The notes under the pieces: generated by a model
What the model saw: the letters and a program-made list of their open reading frames with translations, nothing else
The model's database searches: none
What the model was told of the DNA's origin: nothing
Shown: piece by piece, positions 7,477 through 15,195 of the stretch
How positions within the stretch are numbered: position 1 is the stretch's first letter
Layout of the letters: every line of letters starts with the position of its first letter
DNA from: Pusillimonas sp035515275
Lineage (GTDB): Bacteria; Pseudomonadota; Gammaproteobacteria; Burkholderiales; Burkholderiaceae_B
DNA length: 19,800 nt
Direction: 5' to 3'
Assembly: GCF_035515275.1 (NCBI RefSeq)
Contig: NZ_DATJBQ010000088.1
Coordinates: 1 to 19,800, forward strand
Position numbers and translations under genes: made by a program

Positions 7477-7552
7477 GTGTGTTCCTTTTCAATACCCTCG
7501 GCTCGTTACACCGATAAGGCTGACGGATAAACCGGTAGTCCGGCACTAGATG

Positions 7553-7594
7553 ACGCAGCCCATCTTTCAGGAAAAACTGAAAAATGGGCTGCGT
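7553..7594 (-). other. Long 18-bp hairpin between rpsD and rpoA
   Basis: The arms 7594-7577 and 7570-7553 pair over 18 positions (11 perfect, one U-G, 6 perfect) around a 6-base loop (7571-7576). No U-tract follows in the direction of transcription, so a classical terminator is unlikely. An RNase III-type processing site or a stabilising stem is more plausible (inference). Confidence 0.6.
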
Positions 7595-7624
7595 AAAACG
7601 CTGCAATGCGGGGCGAACCGACGC

Positions 7625-8248
7625 TTAACGCGAGTAAAGTTCGACCACCATCGATTCGTTCACGTCGCGGGCGACGTCGGAACGATCGGGAACTTGCTTG
7701 AAGGTGCCGCTGAGCTTGCCGGCGTCGACTTCAACCCACTGAGGGAAGCCTTGGCCCGAAGCCAGATCGAGCGATTCGCGAATACGAAGCTGACCCTTGG
7801 ACTTTTCACGGATGGTGATGACGTCGCCGGGTTTGACGAGCATGGAAGCGATGTCGGCGGTGCGACCATTGAGTTCGACCGAGCGGTGGTTGACCAACTG
7901 GCGCGCTTCGGCGCGGGTCGAGCCAAAGCCCATGCGGTACACCACGTTGTCCAGACGCGATTCGAGCAGCTGGATCAGGGTTTCGCCGGTGTTGCCGCGA
8001 CGACGCTCGGCTTCGGTGAAGTACTTGCGAAACTGCTTTTCAAGTACGCCGTACATGCGCTTGAGTTTTTGCTTCTCGCGCAGCTGCAGACCGAAGTCGG
8101 ACGTACGAGCGCCCGAAATGCGGCCGTGCTGGCCGGGCTTGGACTCGAGCTTGCACTTCGAGTCGAGCGAGCGGCGGGCGCTTTTTAGAAACAGGTCGGT
8201 ACCCTCGCGACGCGAGAGCTTACATTTGGGTCCAATATAACGTGCCAT
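7625..8248 (-). CDS. rpsD: 30S ribosomal protein S4
   Basis: A primary 16S rRNA-binding assembly protein; in E. coli it is also the translational repressor of the alpha operon. It has 207 residues. The N-terminus is MARYIGPKCKLSRREGTDLF, and the RNA-binding S4 domain spans about residues 97-160 (ESRLDNVVYRMGFGSTRAEA...LVNHRSVELNG). Only two cysteines (9 and 32) remain of the four used by zinc-binding versions, so it is probably a zinc-free form. It lies 9 bp after rpsK. Whether S4 autoregulation operates here cannot be judged from sequence. Confidence 0.98.
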   Translation of the reverse strand: MARYIGPKCKLSRREGTDLFLKSARRSLDSKCKLESKPGQHGRISGARTSDFGLQLREKQKLKRMYGVLEKQFRKYFTEAERRRGNTGETLIQLLESRLDNVVYRMGFGSTRAEARQLVNHRSVELNGRTADIASMLVKPGDVITIREKSKGQLRIRESLDLASGQGFPQWVEVDAGKLSGTFKQVPDRSDVARDVNESMVVELYSR

Positions 8249-8257
8249 GGTTTCCTC

Positions 8258-8659
8258 TTAGATACGACGGCGCTTGGGCGGACGGCAGCCGTTGTGCGGA
8301 ATGGGCGTGATGTCCGAAATGCTGGAGATCTTGATGCCCAGCGCGTTCAGGGCGCGCACCGACGACTCGCGACCGGGGCCGGGGCCCTTGATGCGAACTT
8401 CGAGCGTCTTGACGCCGTACTCTTGTGCCAAACGACCGGCAGACTCGGCAGCAACCTGTGCGGCAAACGGCGTGGATTTACGCGAGCCCTTAAAGCCTGC
8501 GCCACCCGAAGTTGCCCATGACAAGGTATTGCCCTGGCGATCGGTAATGGTGATGATCGTGTTGTTGAAGGACGCATGAACGTGCGCGATGCCGTCCGAA
8601 ACGCTCTTCTTGATTTTTTTGCGTACGCGAGATGCGCCGCTAGTGGAAGCTTTCGCCAT
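8258..8659 (-). CDS. rpsK: 30S ribosomal protein S11
   Basis: A small-subunit platform protein contacting mRNA near the E site. It has 133 residues with family signatures: HVHASFNNTIITITDRQGN (27-45), GFKGSRKSTPFAAQ, and the basic C-terminus PHNGCRPPKRRRI. It sits 14 bp downstream of rpsM and 9 bp upstream of rpsD, in the standard alpha-operon order. Confidence 0.98.
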   Translation of the reverse strand: MAKASTSGASRVRKKIKKSVSDGIAHVHASFNNTIITITDRQGNTLSWATSGGAGFKGSRKSTPFAAQVAAESAGRLAQEYGVKTLEVRIKGPGPGRESSVRALNALGIKISSISDITPIPHNGCRPPKRRRI

Positions 8660-8673
8660 CTTCTAGTCCTCGA

Positions 8674-9039
8674 TTATTTCTTCAGGGAAGCCGCTGCGCG
8701 ACGCGGTCCCTTGCGGGTGCGGGCGTTGGTGCGGGTGCGCTGACCACGAACAGGCAGGCCACGCTTGTGACGCATGCCGCGGTAGGTTCCCAGGTCGATC
8801 AGACGCTTGACCGAAAGTTGTACTTCGCGACGCAGATCGCCTTCGACGGTGAACACGTTGACGTGTTCGCGGATGCGCTCAAGCTCGGCGTCGGTCAGGT
8901 CTTTGACTTTCTTCGAGTACTCGATGCCGGACGCTTCGCAAATTTTGCGAGCGCGCGTACGACCGATACCAAAAATGGCGGTTAGTCCGATTTCGGCGTG
9001 CTTATGCGGCGGAATGTTGATGCCAGCGATACGGGCCAT
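8674..9039 (-). CDS. rpsM: 30S ribosomal protein S13
   Basis: A small-subunit head protein that bridges to the large subunit and contacts the P-site tRNA through its basic tail. It has 121 residues: MARIAGINIPPHKHAEIGLT at the start, the helix-two-turn-helix region IFGIGRTRARKICE, and the C-terminal RGLPVRGQRTRTNARTRKG. A clear ribosome site (AAGGAACAGTC-ATG) precedes it. First gene of the classical alpha operon, 36 bp after rpmJ. Confidence 0.98.
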   Translation of the reverse strand: MARIAGINIPPHKHAEIGLTAIFGIGRTRARKICEASGIEYSKKVKDLTDAELERIREHVNVFTVEGDLRREVQLSVKRLIDLGTYRGMRHKRGLPVRGQRTRTNARTRKGPRRAAASLKK

Positions 9040-9075
9040 GACTGTTCCTTGTTTAAATCTGTTGCGCTGCGGCCA

Positions 9076-9189
9076 TTAGCCTTGGCGCTGCTTGTGACGC
9101 GGGTCGGTGCAGATGACACGCACCACGCCGTGACGTTTAATAATCTTGCAGTGGCGGCAGATCCGCTTTACCGATGCCATTACCTTCAT
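9076..9189 (-). CDS. rpmJ: 50S ribosomal protein L36
   Basis: A 37-residue ribosomal protein. It reads MKVMASVKRICRHCKIIKR and ends in TDPRHKQRQG. The zinc-ribbon residues C11, C14, C27 and H32 are all present, so this is the zinc-binding form. An AGGAG ribosome site lies 6 bases before the ATG at 9189. It sits between infA and rpsM, which is its usual place in the spc/alpha cluster. Confidence 0.97.
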   Translation of the reverse strand: MKVMASVKRICRHCKIIKRHGVVRVICTDPRHKQRQG

Positions 9190-9222
9190 GGTTGACTCCT
9201 AGTTTCCTTAAGCCGGGTCGCT

Positions 9223-9441
9223 CTATTTAGAGCGGAATACAATTCTGGCGCGAGACAGATCATAGGGCGTGAGCTCCACTGTGACCTTGTCACCCGGCAG
9301 AATCCGGATGTAATGCATGCGCATCTTGCCCGAAATATGGCCCAACACCACATGACCATTTTCCAACTTGACGCGAAAAGTTGCGTTGGGGAGGTTTTCT
9401 ACGACCTCTCCTTGCATTTGTATGACGTCGTCTTTCGCCAT
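9223..9441 (-). CDS. infA: Translation initiation factor IF-1
   Basis: IF-1 occupies the A site of the 30S subunit during initiation, with IF-2 and IF-3. It has 72 residues forming a single OB-fold: MAKDDVIQMQGEVVENLPNA, the RVKLENGHVVLGHISGKMR core, and the C-terminal YDLSRARIVFRSK. The start is set at the ATG at 9441, matching the universal IF-1 N-terminus; an 11-residue upstream extension is in frame but would overlap secY and does not fit the family. It lies 10 bp after secY. An infA gene in this position is seen in betaproteobacteria, unlike E. coli, where infA is elsewhere. Confidence 0.97.
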   Translation of the reverse strand: MAKDDVIQMQGEVVENLPNATFRVKLENGHVVLGHISGKMRMHYIRILPGDKVTVELTPYDLSRARIVFRSK

Positions 9442-9451
9442 GGTGTTCTTC

Positions 9452-10777
9452 TTAACGCATTGGCAATCCCGCACCCTTGAAGTTCGCCTTCTTGAGGAGC
9501 GAGTCGTACTGGTGAGACATCATGTAAGCTTGCGCTTGCGCCATAAAATCCATAGCGACCACCACAATAATCAACAAAGAGGTGCCACCAAAGTAAAACG
9601 GTACATTCCAACGCATCTGCATGAACTCGGGCAACAAACACACCAAGGTGATGTAAATGGCCCCAGCCAGGGTAAGACGCATAAGTATTTTGTCGATGTA
9701 GCGAGCCGTTTGGTCGCCCGGACGAATACCCGGAACAAATGCACCACTTTTCTTCAGGTTGTCTGCGGTTTCGCGGCTATTGAACACCAGGGCCGTATAG
9801 AAAAAGCAGAAAAATATAATCAGCGCCGAGAACAACGTGACATACAGCGGCTGGTGAGGTGCCAGCGCCGCGGCCAGGTCGCCCAGCCAGCGCATGTTGG
9901 GGTTGCTGGAGAACCAGCTGGTAACCGTGGCCGGCAGCAAAATAATCGACGAAGCGAAGATGGGCGGAATGACGCCGGCCATGTTCAGCTTGAGGGGCAA
10001 GTGCGAACTTTGCCCACCGTACACCTTGTTGCCCACCTGACGCTTGGCGTAATTGACGGTAATACGCCGCTGGCCACGCTCAACGAACACCACGAAGTAA
10101 GTGACAGCCACCACCAGCACCAGAATGAACAGCGCCGACAAGATCGACATTGCATCAGTGCGAACCAGATCGAGCATGCCTGTTAAGGCACTGGGCAAGC
10201 CCGCCACGATACCGGCGAAAATAATGATGGAAATACCGTTACCAATACCACGTTCGGTAATTTGTTCGCCCAGCCACATCACAAACATGGTGCCGGTAAC
10301 CAGCGAAACAATGGTCGTAAAGCGAAACACCATGCCCGGATCGATAACCAGCCCGGGTTGCGATTCGAGCGCCACCGAAATACCCACCGCCTGGATCAGG
10401 GCCAGAAACACCGTGCCGTAGCGGGTGTACTGGGTGATCTTGCGGCGGCCCGATTCGCCTTCTTTTTTGATGGCTTCGAGCGTGGGCACCACGACAGCCA
10501 TAAGCTGCATGATAATGGCGGCCGAAATGTACGGCATGATACCCAGCGCGAACACCGAAAAGCGTTCGAGTGCGCCACCCGAGAACATGTTGAACAAGCC
10601 TAGGATGCCGCCCTGGTTCTGCTGGAACATATCGGCCAGCGCGTCGGGGTTGATGCCCGGCACAGGTATGTGCGTGCCAAGACGGTAGACCACCAGGGCA
10701 AGCAGCAGGAAGACGAGACGGCGCTTGAGATCGCCGTAACGGGCTCCTGTCTTGCTTTGTGCCTGAGCTTTAGCCAC
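9452..10777 (-). CDS. secY: Preprotein translocase subunit SecY
   Basis: The pore-forming subunit of the inner-membrane SecYEG channel. It has 441 residues with about ten hydrophobic segments. Signatures include VVYRLGTHIPVPGIN near the first membrane segment and plug region, FALGIMPYISAAIIMQL, ITERGIGNGISIIIFAGI, the cytoplasmic loop VERGQRRITVNYAKRQVG, and the KKSGAFVPGIRPGDQTARYI loop, which is important for SecA and ribosome contact. It lies 10 bp after rplO and 10 bp before infA, in the usual spc-operon position. Confidence 0.98.
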   Translation of the reverse strand: MAKAQAQSKTGARYGDLKRRLVFLLLALVVYRLGTHIPVPGINPDALADMFQQNQGGILGLFNMFSGGALERFSVFALGIMPYISAAIIMQLMAVVVPTLEAIKKEGESGRRKITQYTRYGTVFLALIQAVGISVALESQPGLVIDPGMVFRFTTIVSLVTGTMFVMWLGEQITERGIGNGISIIIFAGIVAGLPSALTGMLDLVRTDAMSILSALFILVLVVAVTYFVVFVERGQRRITVNYAKRQVGNKVYGGQSSHLPLKLNMAGVIPPIFASSIILLPATVTSWFSSNPNMRWLGDLAAALAPHQPLYVTLFSALIIFFCFFYTALVFNSRETADNLKKSGAFVPGIRPGDQTARYIDKILMRLTLAGAIYITLVCLLPEFMQMRWNVPFYFGGTSLLIIVVVAMDFMAQAQAYMMSHQYDSLLKKANFKGAGLPMR

Positions 10778-10787
10778 CCGTCACCCC

Positions 10788-11228
10788 TTAAACCAGCGAA
10801 CCGCCGGCAGCTTCGATGGCGGCGCGAGCGCCGGCTGTCGCGGCCAACCCTTTCAGGGAGACCTTGCGGGTAAGCTCGCCCGACTTGATGACCTTGGCGT
10901 AACGTACGCTTTGGCCGACCACGCCTGCCTGCTTGAGAACCTGAACGTCGATTTCGTCGACGGGCAGGCGCTCGAGGTCGGACAAGCGGACTTCGGCGCT
11001 AAGGTGCTGGTTGCGTGCGGTGAAGCCACGCTTGGGCAGACGGCGATACAAAGGCATTTGACCGCCTTCGAAACCGACTTTATGGAAACCGCCCGAACGC
11101 GATTTTTGACCCTTGTGGCCACGGCCGGCGGTTTTACCCAAGCCCGAGCCAATGCCACGGCCAACGCGACGTTTGGCGTGCTTGGCGCCGGGAGCCGGCT
11201 GCAGTGTGTTCAATTGAGTTTCAGACAT
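10788..11228 (-). CDS. rplO: 50S ribosomal protein L15
   Basis: A late-assembly large-subunit protein. It has 146 residues: a glycine/arginine-rich N-terminal extension (KRRVGRGIGSGLGKTAGRG, HKGQKSRSGG) that threads into 23S rRNA, and a C-terminal globular domain ending VSLKGLAATAGARAAIEAAG. It is 11 bp after rpmD and 10 bp before secY. Confidence 0.98.
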   Translation of the reverse strand: MSETQLNTLQPAPGAKHAKRRVGRGIGSGLGKTAGRGHKGQKSRSGGFHKVGFEGGQMPLYRRLPKRGFTARNQHLSAEVRLSDLERLPVDEIDVQVLKQAGVVGQSVRYAKVIKSGELTRKVSLKGLAATAGARAAIEAAGGSLV

Positions 11229-11239
11229 CCCGATTCCTT

Positions 11240-11428
11240 TCAGGCTTCCGAGACGGTAACGAGATAATCCACTTTACGGATCATTCCACGCACCTCGGGC
11301 GTATCGACCAACACGCGGCTGCTGTTCAGGCCACGCAGACCCAGGCCGCGAACGGTGTCGCGATGGGACTGCTTGGTGCCGATGACAGAGCGCACGAGCG
11401 TTACTTTGATTTGCTTCTGTGTCGTCAT
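11240..11428 (-). CDS. rpmD: 50S ribosomal protein L30
   Basis: A 62-residue large-subunit protein with the family pattern KVTLVRSVIGTKQSHRDTVR, GLGLRGLNSSRVLVDTPEVRG and the C-terminal MIRKVDYLVTVSE. It starts only 3 bp after the rpsE stop, the tightest junction in the operon, which suggests translational coupling. Confidence 0.97.
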   Translation of the reverse strand: MTTQKQIKVTLVRSVIGTKQSHRDTVRGLGLRGLNSSRVLVDTPEVRGMIRKVDYLVTVSEA

Positions 11429-11431
11429 GAC

Positions 11432-11950
11432 TTACCCCAGAATATCTTCAACCGACTTGCCACGCTTGGCGGCGACATCGGCGGGAGTCGAACATGCGCG
11501 CAGACCATTCAGCGTAGCGCGAACCATGTTGTATGGGTTGCTGGAGCCGAGGCTTTTGGCCACGACGTTGCGCACGCCCATAACTTCGAAGATGGCGCGC
11601 ATCGGGCCACCGGCAATAACACCGGTACCTTCGGCAGCGGGCGAGATAAGTACGGTGGATGCACCGTGCTTGCCCACCACTGTGTGATGCAGCGTGCCGT
11701 TCTTGAGCGGAACCTTGTGCAGGCCACGGCGAGCTTGTTCCATTGCCTTTTGTACGGCAACGGGAACTTCGCGGGCCTTGCCCTTGCCCATGCCGATACG
11801 GCCATCGCCGTCGCCAACCACGGTCAACGCAGCAAAGCTCATGGTGCGACCACCCTTGACCACTTTGCTGACGCGATTAACCGCGATCATTTTTTCACGC
11901 ATGCCGTCGTCGTTCTCTTTCTCGGCGTGCTTACCTTGTGCTTTAGCCAT
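11432..11950 (-). CDS. rpsE: 30S ribosomal protein S5
   Basis: A small-subunit protein important for decoding fidelity and mRNA helicase activity of the ribosome. It has 172 residues. The N-terminal double-stranded RNA-binding domain (about 18-80) includes MIAVNRVSKVVKGGRTMSFA and VVGDGDGRIGMGKGKAREVP. The C-terminal domain includes GVIAGGPMRAIFEVMGVRNV and KSLGSSNPYNMVRAT. It lies 13 bp after rplR. Confidence 0.98.
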   Translation of the reverse strand: MAKAQGKHAEKENDDGMREKMIAVNRVSKVVKGGRTMSFAALTVVGDGDGRIGMGKGKAREVPVAVQKAMEQARRGLHKVPLKNGTLHHTVVGKHGASTVLISPAAEGTGVIAGGPMRAIFEVMGVRNVVAKSLGSSNPYNMVRATLNGLRACSTPADVAAKRGKSVEDILG

Positions 11951-11963
11951 TTGTAATCCTTGC

Positions 11964-12329
11964 TTAGAACTTCAGGCCGGCTTCACGCGCGGCATCGGCC
12001 AACGCCTTGACGCGGCCATGATAACGGAAGCCCGAGCGGTCGAAAGCGACTTGCTCGATACCGGCAGCCTTGGCTTTTTCGGCCACGCGCTTGCCCACCA
12101 AGCCCGCAGCGGTGACATTGCTGCCGTTGGTGTTCTGGCCGGCCAGCTCTTTGCGTACCTCGGGCTCGAGCGTCGAAGCGCTGACGAGCACGCGGTCGCC
12201 TTCTGGCGAGATGATGTTTGCATAGATGTGCAGGTTCGAGCGGAATACCGACAGGCGATGTACGCGCAGTTCGGTGATTTTCCGGCGGGTCGATACCGCA
12301 CGACGCAAACGGGAGAGTTTCTTGTCCAT
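11964..12329 (-). CDS. rplR: 50S ribosomal protein L18
   Basis: Binds 5S rRNA together with L5 in the central protuberance. It has 121 residues: a basic N-terminus (MDKKLSRLRRAVSTRRKI), RLSVFRSNLHIYANIISPEG, and the C-terminal FDRSGFRYHGRVKALADAAR with the conserved GFRYHGRV core. The 21-bp gap to rplF is slightly wider than its neighbours. Confidence 0.98.
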   Translation of the reverse strand: MDKKLSRLRRAVSTRRKITELRVHRLSVFRSNLHIYANIISPEGDRVLVSASTLEPEVRKELAGQNTNGSNVTAAGLVGKRVAEKAKAAGIEQVAFDRSGFRYHGRVKALADAAREAGLKF

Positions 12330-12350
12330 GATTCGTCCTTGCCTGCGCGC

Positions 12351-12884
12351 TTATTTCTTCTTGGTTTCTTTCATGATGACACGCTCGTCGGCGTAGCGCA
12401 CGCCCTTGCCCTTGTAAGGCTCGGGACGGCGATAGGCGCGGATTTCAGCCGCGACCTGGCCAACTGCCTGCTTGTCTGCGCCCTTGACCAAGATTTCGGT
12501 CGGGGTGGGGCACTCGATTTTGATGCCCTCGGGCATTTCGTGCAGGATGTCATGCGAGAAACCCAGTTGCAGTTTCAGCGCGCTGCCCTGTACTTGGGCG
12601 CGGAAACCCACGCCGACCAGAGTCAGTTTACGCTCGAAGCCCTTGCTAACACCGGTAACCATGTTGTTGACCAGAGCGCGCAAGGTGCCCGACATGGCGT
12701 GAGCCTGGCGGGAATCGTTGGCGACGGCAAACGACAGCTGGTCGTTCTCGAGCTTGATGTCGACTTCGCCGGTAAGCGGCTGAGTCAGTGTGCCCAGAGG
12801 ACCTTTAACGGTGATTTGATCGGCTTCGATCTTGGTTTCCACCCCTTTGGGGAGGTCGACCGGGTATTTTGCTATACGTGACAT
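12351..12884 (-). CDS. rplF: 50S ribosomal protein L6
   Basis: A large-subunit protein near the factor-binding site. It has 177 residues from the ATG at 12884 (MSRIAKYPVDLPKGVE), which has a GGAG ribosome site 6 bases upstream; a longer in-frame start at 12902 would overlap rpsH and lacks family support. Two homologous L6 folds are present, and the C-terminal signature RRPEPYKGKGVRYADE is intact, ending in a lysine tail (KETKKK). Confidence 0.97.
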   Translation of the reverse strand: MSRIAKYPVDLPKGVETKIEADQITVKGPLGTLTQPLTGEVDIKLENDQLSFAVANDSRQAHAMSGTLRALVNNMVTGVSKGFERKLTLVGVGFRAQVQGSALKLQLGFSHDILHEMPEGIKIECPTPTEILVKGADKQAVGQVAAEIRAYRRPEPYKGKGVRYADERVIMKETKKK

Positions 12885-12894
12885 ATGATTCTCC

Positions 12895-13290
12895 TTATGC
12901 AACGTAGCACAACACTTCGCCGCCCACGCCGGTAGCGCGTGCTTTGCGATCGGTCATCACGCCGCGAGGCGTGGAAACAATGGCCACGCCCAGGCCGTTC
13001 ATGACCTGAGGAATAGCCGAACGGCCTTTGTAGATACGCAGACCCGGGCGCGACACGCGTTCGATGCGCTCGATGACCGGACGGCCGGCGTAGTACTTGA
13101 GGGTGATCTCGAGAACCGGCTTGGCCTGTTCGCCGACCACCTTGAAACTATCGATGTAGCCTTCGTCCTGAAGCACGGTGGCAATAGCCACCTTCAGCTT
13201 GGAGGAGGGCATGCTGACCGACGTTTTGTTGACTTGCTGCGCGTTACGCACGCGGGTCAACATGTCGGCGATGGGATCGCTCATGCTCAT
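12895..13290 (-). CDS. rpsH: 30S ribosomal protein S8
   Basis: A central-domain 16S rRNA binder; in E. coli it is the translational repressor of the spc operon. It has 131 residues beginning MSMSDPIADMLTRVRNAQ, with VSRPGLRIYKGRSAIPQVMN, GLGVAIVSTPRGVMTDRKAR and the C-terminal GVGGEVLCYVA. It is 11 bp after rpsN and 10 bp before rplF. Confidence 0.98.
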   Translation of the reverse strand: MSMSDPIADMLTRVRNAQQVNKTSVSMPSSKLKVAIATVLQDEGYIDSFKVVGEQAKPVLEITLKYYAGRPVIERIERVSRPGLRIYKGRSAIPQVMNGLGVAIVSTPRGVMTDRKARATGVGGEVLCYVA

Positions 13291-13301
13291 GTGTATTTCT
13301 C

Positions 13302-13607
13302 CTACCAGCTAGCTTTGGTCATGCCCGGTACTTCGCCACGCAGCGCCATTTCGCGCAGCTTGTGACGAGTAAGACCGAACTTGCTGTAAACGCCGCGCGG
13401 ACGACCGGTGACCGCACAACGATTGCGCTGGCGGGTCGGGCTGGCGTTGCGAGGCAGTTGCTGCAGCTGCAGGCGTGCCTGGTAACGCTCTTCGTCGGAC
13501 TTGGACTGATCGTTGATAATTGCTTTCAATGCGGCGCGTTTGCCGGCGAACTTCTGAACCAGCTTGGCGCGCTTGATATCGCGATTGATGAGGGAAAGTT
13601 TTGCCAC
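13302..13607 (-). CDS. rpsN: 30S ribosomal protein S14 (long, zinc-free form)
   Basis: A small-subunit head protein of 101 residues, the longer form without the CxxC zinc ribbon (only one cysteine, in NRCAVTGRPRGVYSKFGLTR). The C-terminus, RHKLREMALRGEVPGMTKASW, is the family signature. It is placed between rplE and rpsH as usual. Confidence 0.98.
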   Translation of the reverse strand: MAKLSLINRDIKRAKLVQKFAGKRAALKAIINDQSKSDEERYQARLQLQQLPRNASPTRQRNRCAVTGRPRGVYSKFGLTRHKLREMALRGEVPGMTKASW

Positions 13608-13618
13608 GTCATCGCCCC

Positions 13619-14158
13619 TTAATTGCGGAACGGGAAGCTGAAGGCGGTAAGTAGCGCCTTGGCTTCTTCGTCGTTCTTGGCGGTGGTGGTGATGCTGATG
13701 TTCAGACCACGAACCGCGTCGATTTTGTCGTATTCGATTTCAGGGAAAATGATTTGCTCTTTAACCCCGATGTTGTAGTTGCCACGTCCATCGAACGCAC
13801 GGCCCGACACACCACGGAAGTCGCGAACGCGCGGCAGCGCGACAGCGATGAGGCGATCGAGGAACTCGTACATGCGGCGGCCACGCAAGGTGACCATGCA
13901 GCCGATGGGATAGTCTTCGCGGATCTTAAAACCAGCGATGGACTTGCGCGTTTTGGTAACCACGGGCTTTTGACCGGCGATTTTGGTCATGTCGGACACA
14001 GCGTGTTCGATAACCTTTTTATCGGCCACAGCTTCGGACACACCCATGTTGAGGGTGATCTTGCTGATGCGCGGCACTTCCATGACGCTTTTGTAGCCGA
14101 ACTTGGACTGAAGGTCGGCCATTACCTTGTTACGGTAGAACTCTTGTAAACGAGCCAT
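13619..14158 (-). CDS. rplE: 50S ribosomal protein L5
   Basis: A 5S rRNA-binding protein of the central protuberance that also contacts the P-site tRNA. It has 179 residues: MARLQEFYRNKVMADLQSKF, VPRISKITLNMGVSEAVADK, KSIAGFKIREDYPIGCMVTL and the C-terminal GLNISITTTAKNDEEAKALL. It is 12 bp after rplX. In E. coli the start of the rplE mRNA is the S8 repressor site; I did not identify an equivalent fold with confidence. Confidence 0.98.
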   Translation of the reverse strand: MARLQEFYRNKVMADLQSKFGYKSVMEVPRISKITLNMGVSEAVADKKVIEHAVSDMTKIAGQKPVVTKTRKSIAGFKIREDYPIGCMVTLRGRRMYEFLDRLIAVALPRVRDFRGVSGRAFDGRGNYNIGVKEQIIFPEIEYDKIDAVRGLNISITTTAKNDEEAKALLTAFSFPFRN

Positions 14159-14170
14159 GTTGTTCGCCCC

Positions 14171-14491
14171 TTATGCCTTAGCGCCAACGACTGCGCCGCT
14201 GGAACGAAATACACGAACTTTGCGACCGTCGACTTCTTTAATGCCAACACGATCGGCCTTGCCGGTTTCGGGATTAAAGAGCGCCACATTCGAAATGTGA
14301 ATAGGCATGGTTTTATCGATGATGCCGCCTTGCGTACCCGCCATGGGGTTTGCCTTGACATGCTTCTTGACGACATTGATGCCTTCAACCAGCACGTGGT
14401 CGGCGTCGATGCGCTGCAGCACGGTGCCGCGGCGGGTTTTGTCGCGACCGGTCAGCACGATGACCTCGTCGCCTTTACGGATTTTTTCCAT
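14171..14491 (-). CDS. rplX: 50S ribosomal protein L24
   Basis: An early-assembly initiator protein of the large subunit near the exit tunnel. It has 106 residues with a KOW motif at the N-terminus (MEKIRKGDEVIVLTGRDKTR, RGTVLQ) and the signature INVVKKHVKANP (38-49), followed by MPIHISNVALFNPETGKADR. It is 9 bp after rplN. Confidence 0.98.
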   Translation of the reverse strand: MEKIRKGDEVIVLTGRDKTRRGTVLQRIDADHVLVEGINVVKKHVKANPMAGTQGGIIDKTMPIHISNVALFNPETGKADRVGIKEVDGRKVRVFRSSGAVVGAKA

Positions 14492-14500
14492 GGTGGCTCC

Positions 14501-14869
14501 TTACAGCACTTCTGGAGCCAGGGACACGATCTTCATGAACTTTTCCGTACGCAGTTCGCGTGTGACGGGTCCGAAGATGCGGGTGCCGATGGGTTCCAGT
14601 TTAGCGTTGAGCAAAACGGCGGCATTGCCACCAAACTTAATCAACGAGCCGTCTTTACGGCGCACGCCCTTAGCGGTACGAACCACTACTGCGTTGTAAA
14701 TTTCGCCTTTCTTGACGCGTCCGCGCGGAGCGGCGTCTTTGACGCTAACTTTGATCACGTCGCCGATCGCGGCATAACGGCGCTTTGAGCCGCCCAGCAC
14801 TTTAATGCACATTACAGAACGCGCACCAGTGTTGTCGGCCACGTCTAGCGTGGTCTGCATTTGTATCAT
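14501..14869 (-). CDS. rplN: 50S ribosomal protein L14
   Basis: A large-subunit protein at the intersubunit bridge, and the target of the silencing factor RsfS. It has 122 residues: MIQMQTTLDVADNTGARSVM, CIKVLGGSKRRYAAIGDVIK, the conserved KGVRRKDGSLIKFGGNAAVL segment and GPVTRELR near the C-terminus. The ribosome site is CAGGAAAAATC-ATG. It is the first gene of this ribosomal cluster: no rpsQ or other S10-operon gene lies upstream, where lapD is found instead. Confidence 0.98.
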   Translation of the reverse strand: MIQMQTTLDVADNTGARSVMCIKVLGGSKRRYAAIGDVIKVSVKDAAPRGRVKKGEIYNAVVVRTAKGVRRKDGSLIKFGGNAAVLLNAKLEPIGTRIFGPVTRELRTEKFMKIVSLAPEVL

Positions 14870-15195
14870 GATTTTTCCTGTTCCAACTTAGCCGCCCCGC
14901 ATAGCCATGTAAGCTTAGCTAAAGCAGCCAGTTTTGGTCCCGTCAGACTCGGCCAAAGCGCTTAGTAGCTTGCGATTCGGACCGAACCCTGGGTTGAAAT
15001 CTGCCTGAGGTTAAAACTGCTTAAAACCTGCCTTACCTTAAGCACCCCGCCCCAATTGCTGCCCGATATTTAAAGCCTATGCCTTGTTGGCGTATGCTTG
15101 TTCGGCGGCCACTGCTGGCGGGTTACCAAAGTAAGTTTTCTATATTAGCGCAGGTAAAGTATGAAAGCAAGTACCTTTTGCAATTATTTTAAAGG
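14870..15195. other. Leader/intergenic region upstream of rplN
   Basis: These 326 bp between lapD and rplN hold no credible gene. A promoter candidate near 15142-15170 would give a leader of about 265 nt. Within the leader, GGTCC and GGACC blocks (around 14979 and 14940 on the minus strand) could pair, and the segment 15009-15028 has two TTAAAAC copies close together. I see no intrinsic terminator after lapD, so read-through from lapD into the ribosomal operon is possible. Confidence 0.55.
15142..15170 (-). promoter_or_regulatory. Promoter candidate for the rplN (spc/alpha) operon
   Basis: On the minus strand, TTGCTT (15170-15165) is followed by 17 bp and TAATAT (15147-15142). The matches to consensus are 3 of 6 and 4 of 6, so this is only the best-spaced candidate I found in the leader. 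A promoter is expected here because lapD is functionally unrelated to the ribosomal genes. Confidence 0.3.

Noticed and set aside
11694..12881. A 395-codon plus-strand open frame across rpsE, rplR and rplF.
   Set aside because: It spans three intact ribosomal protein genes on the other strand; composition is typical of antisense reading.
14900..14920. A six-codon open frame (ATG to TAA) just upstream of rplN.
   Set aside because: Too short and without a ribosome site; no evidence of a leader peptide.
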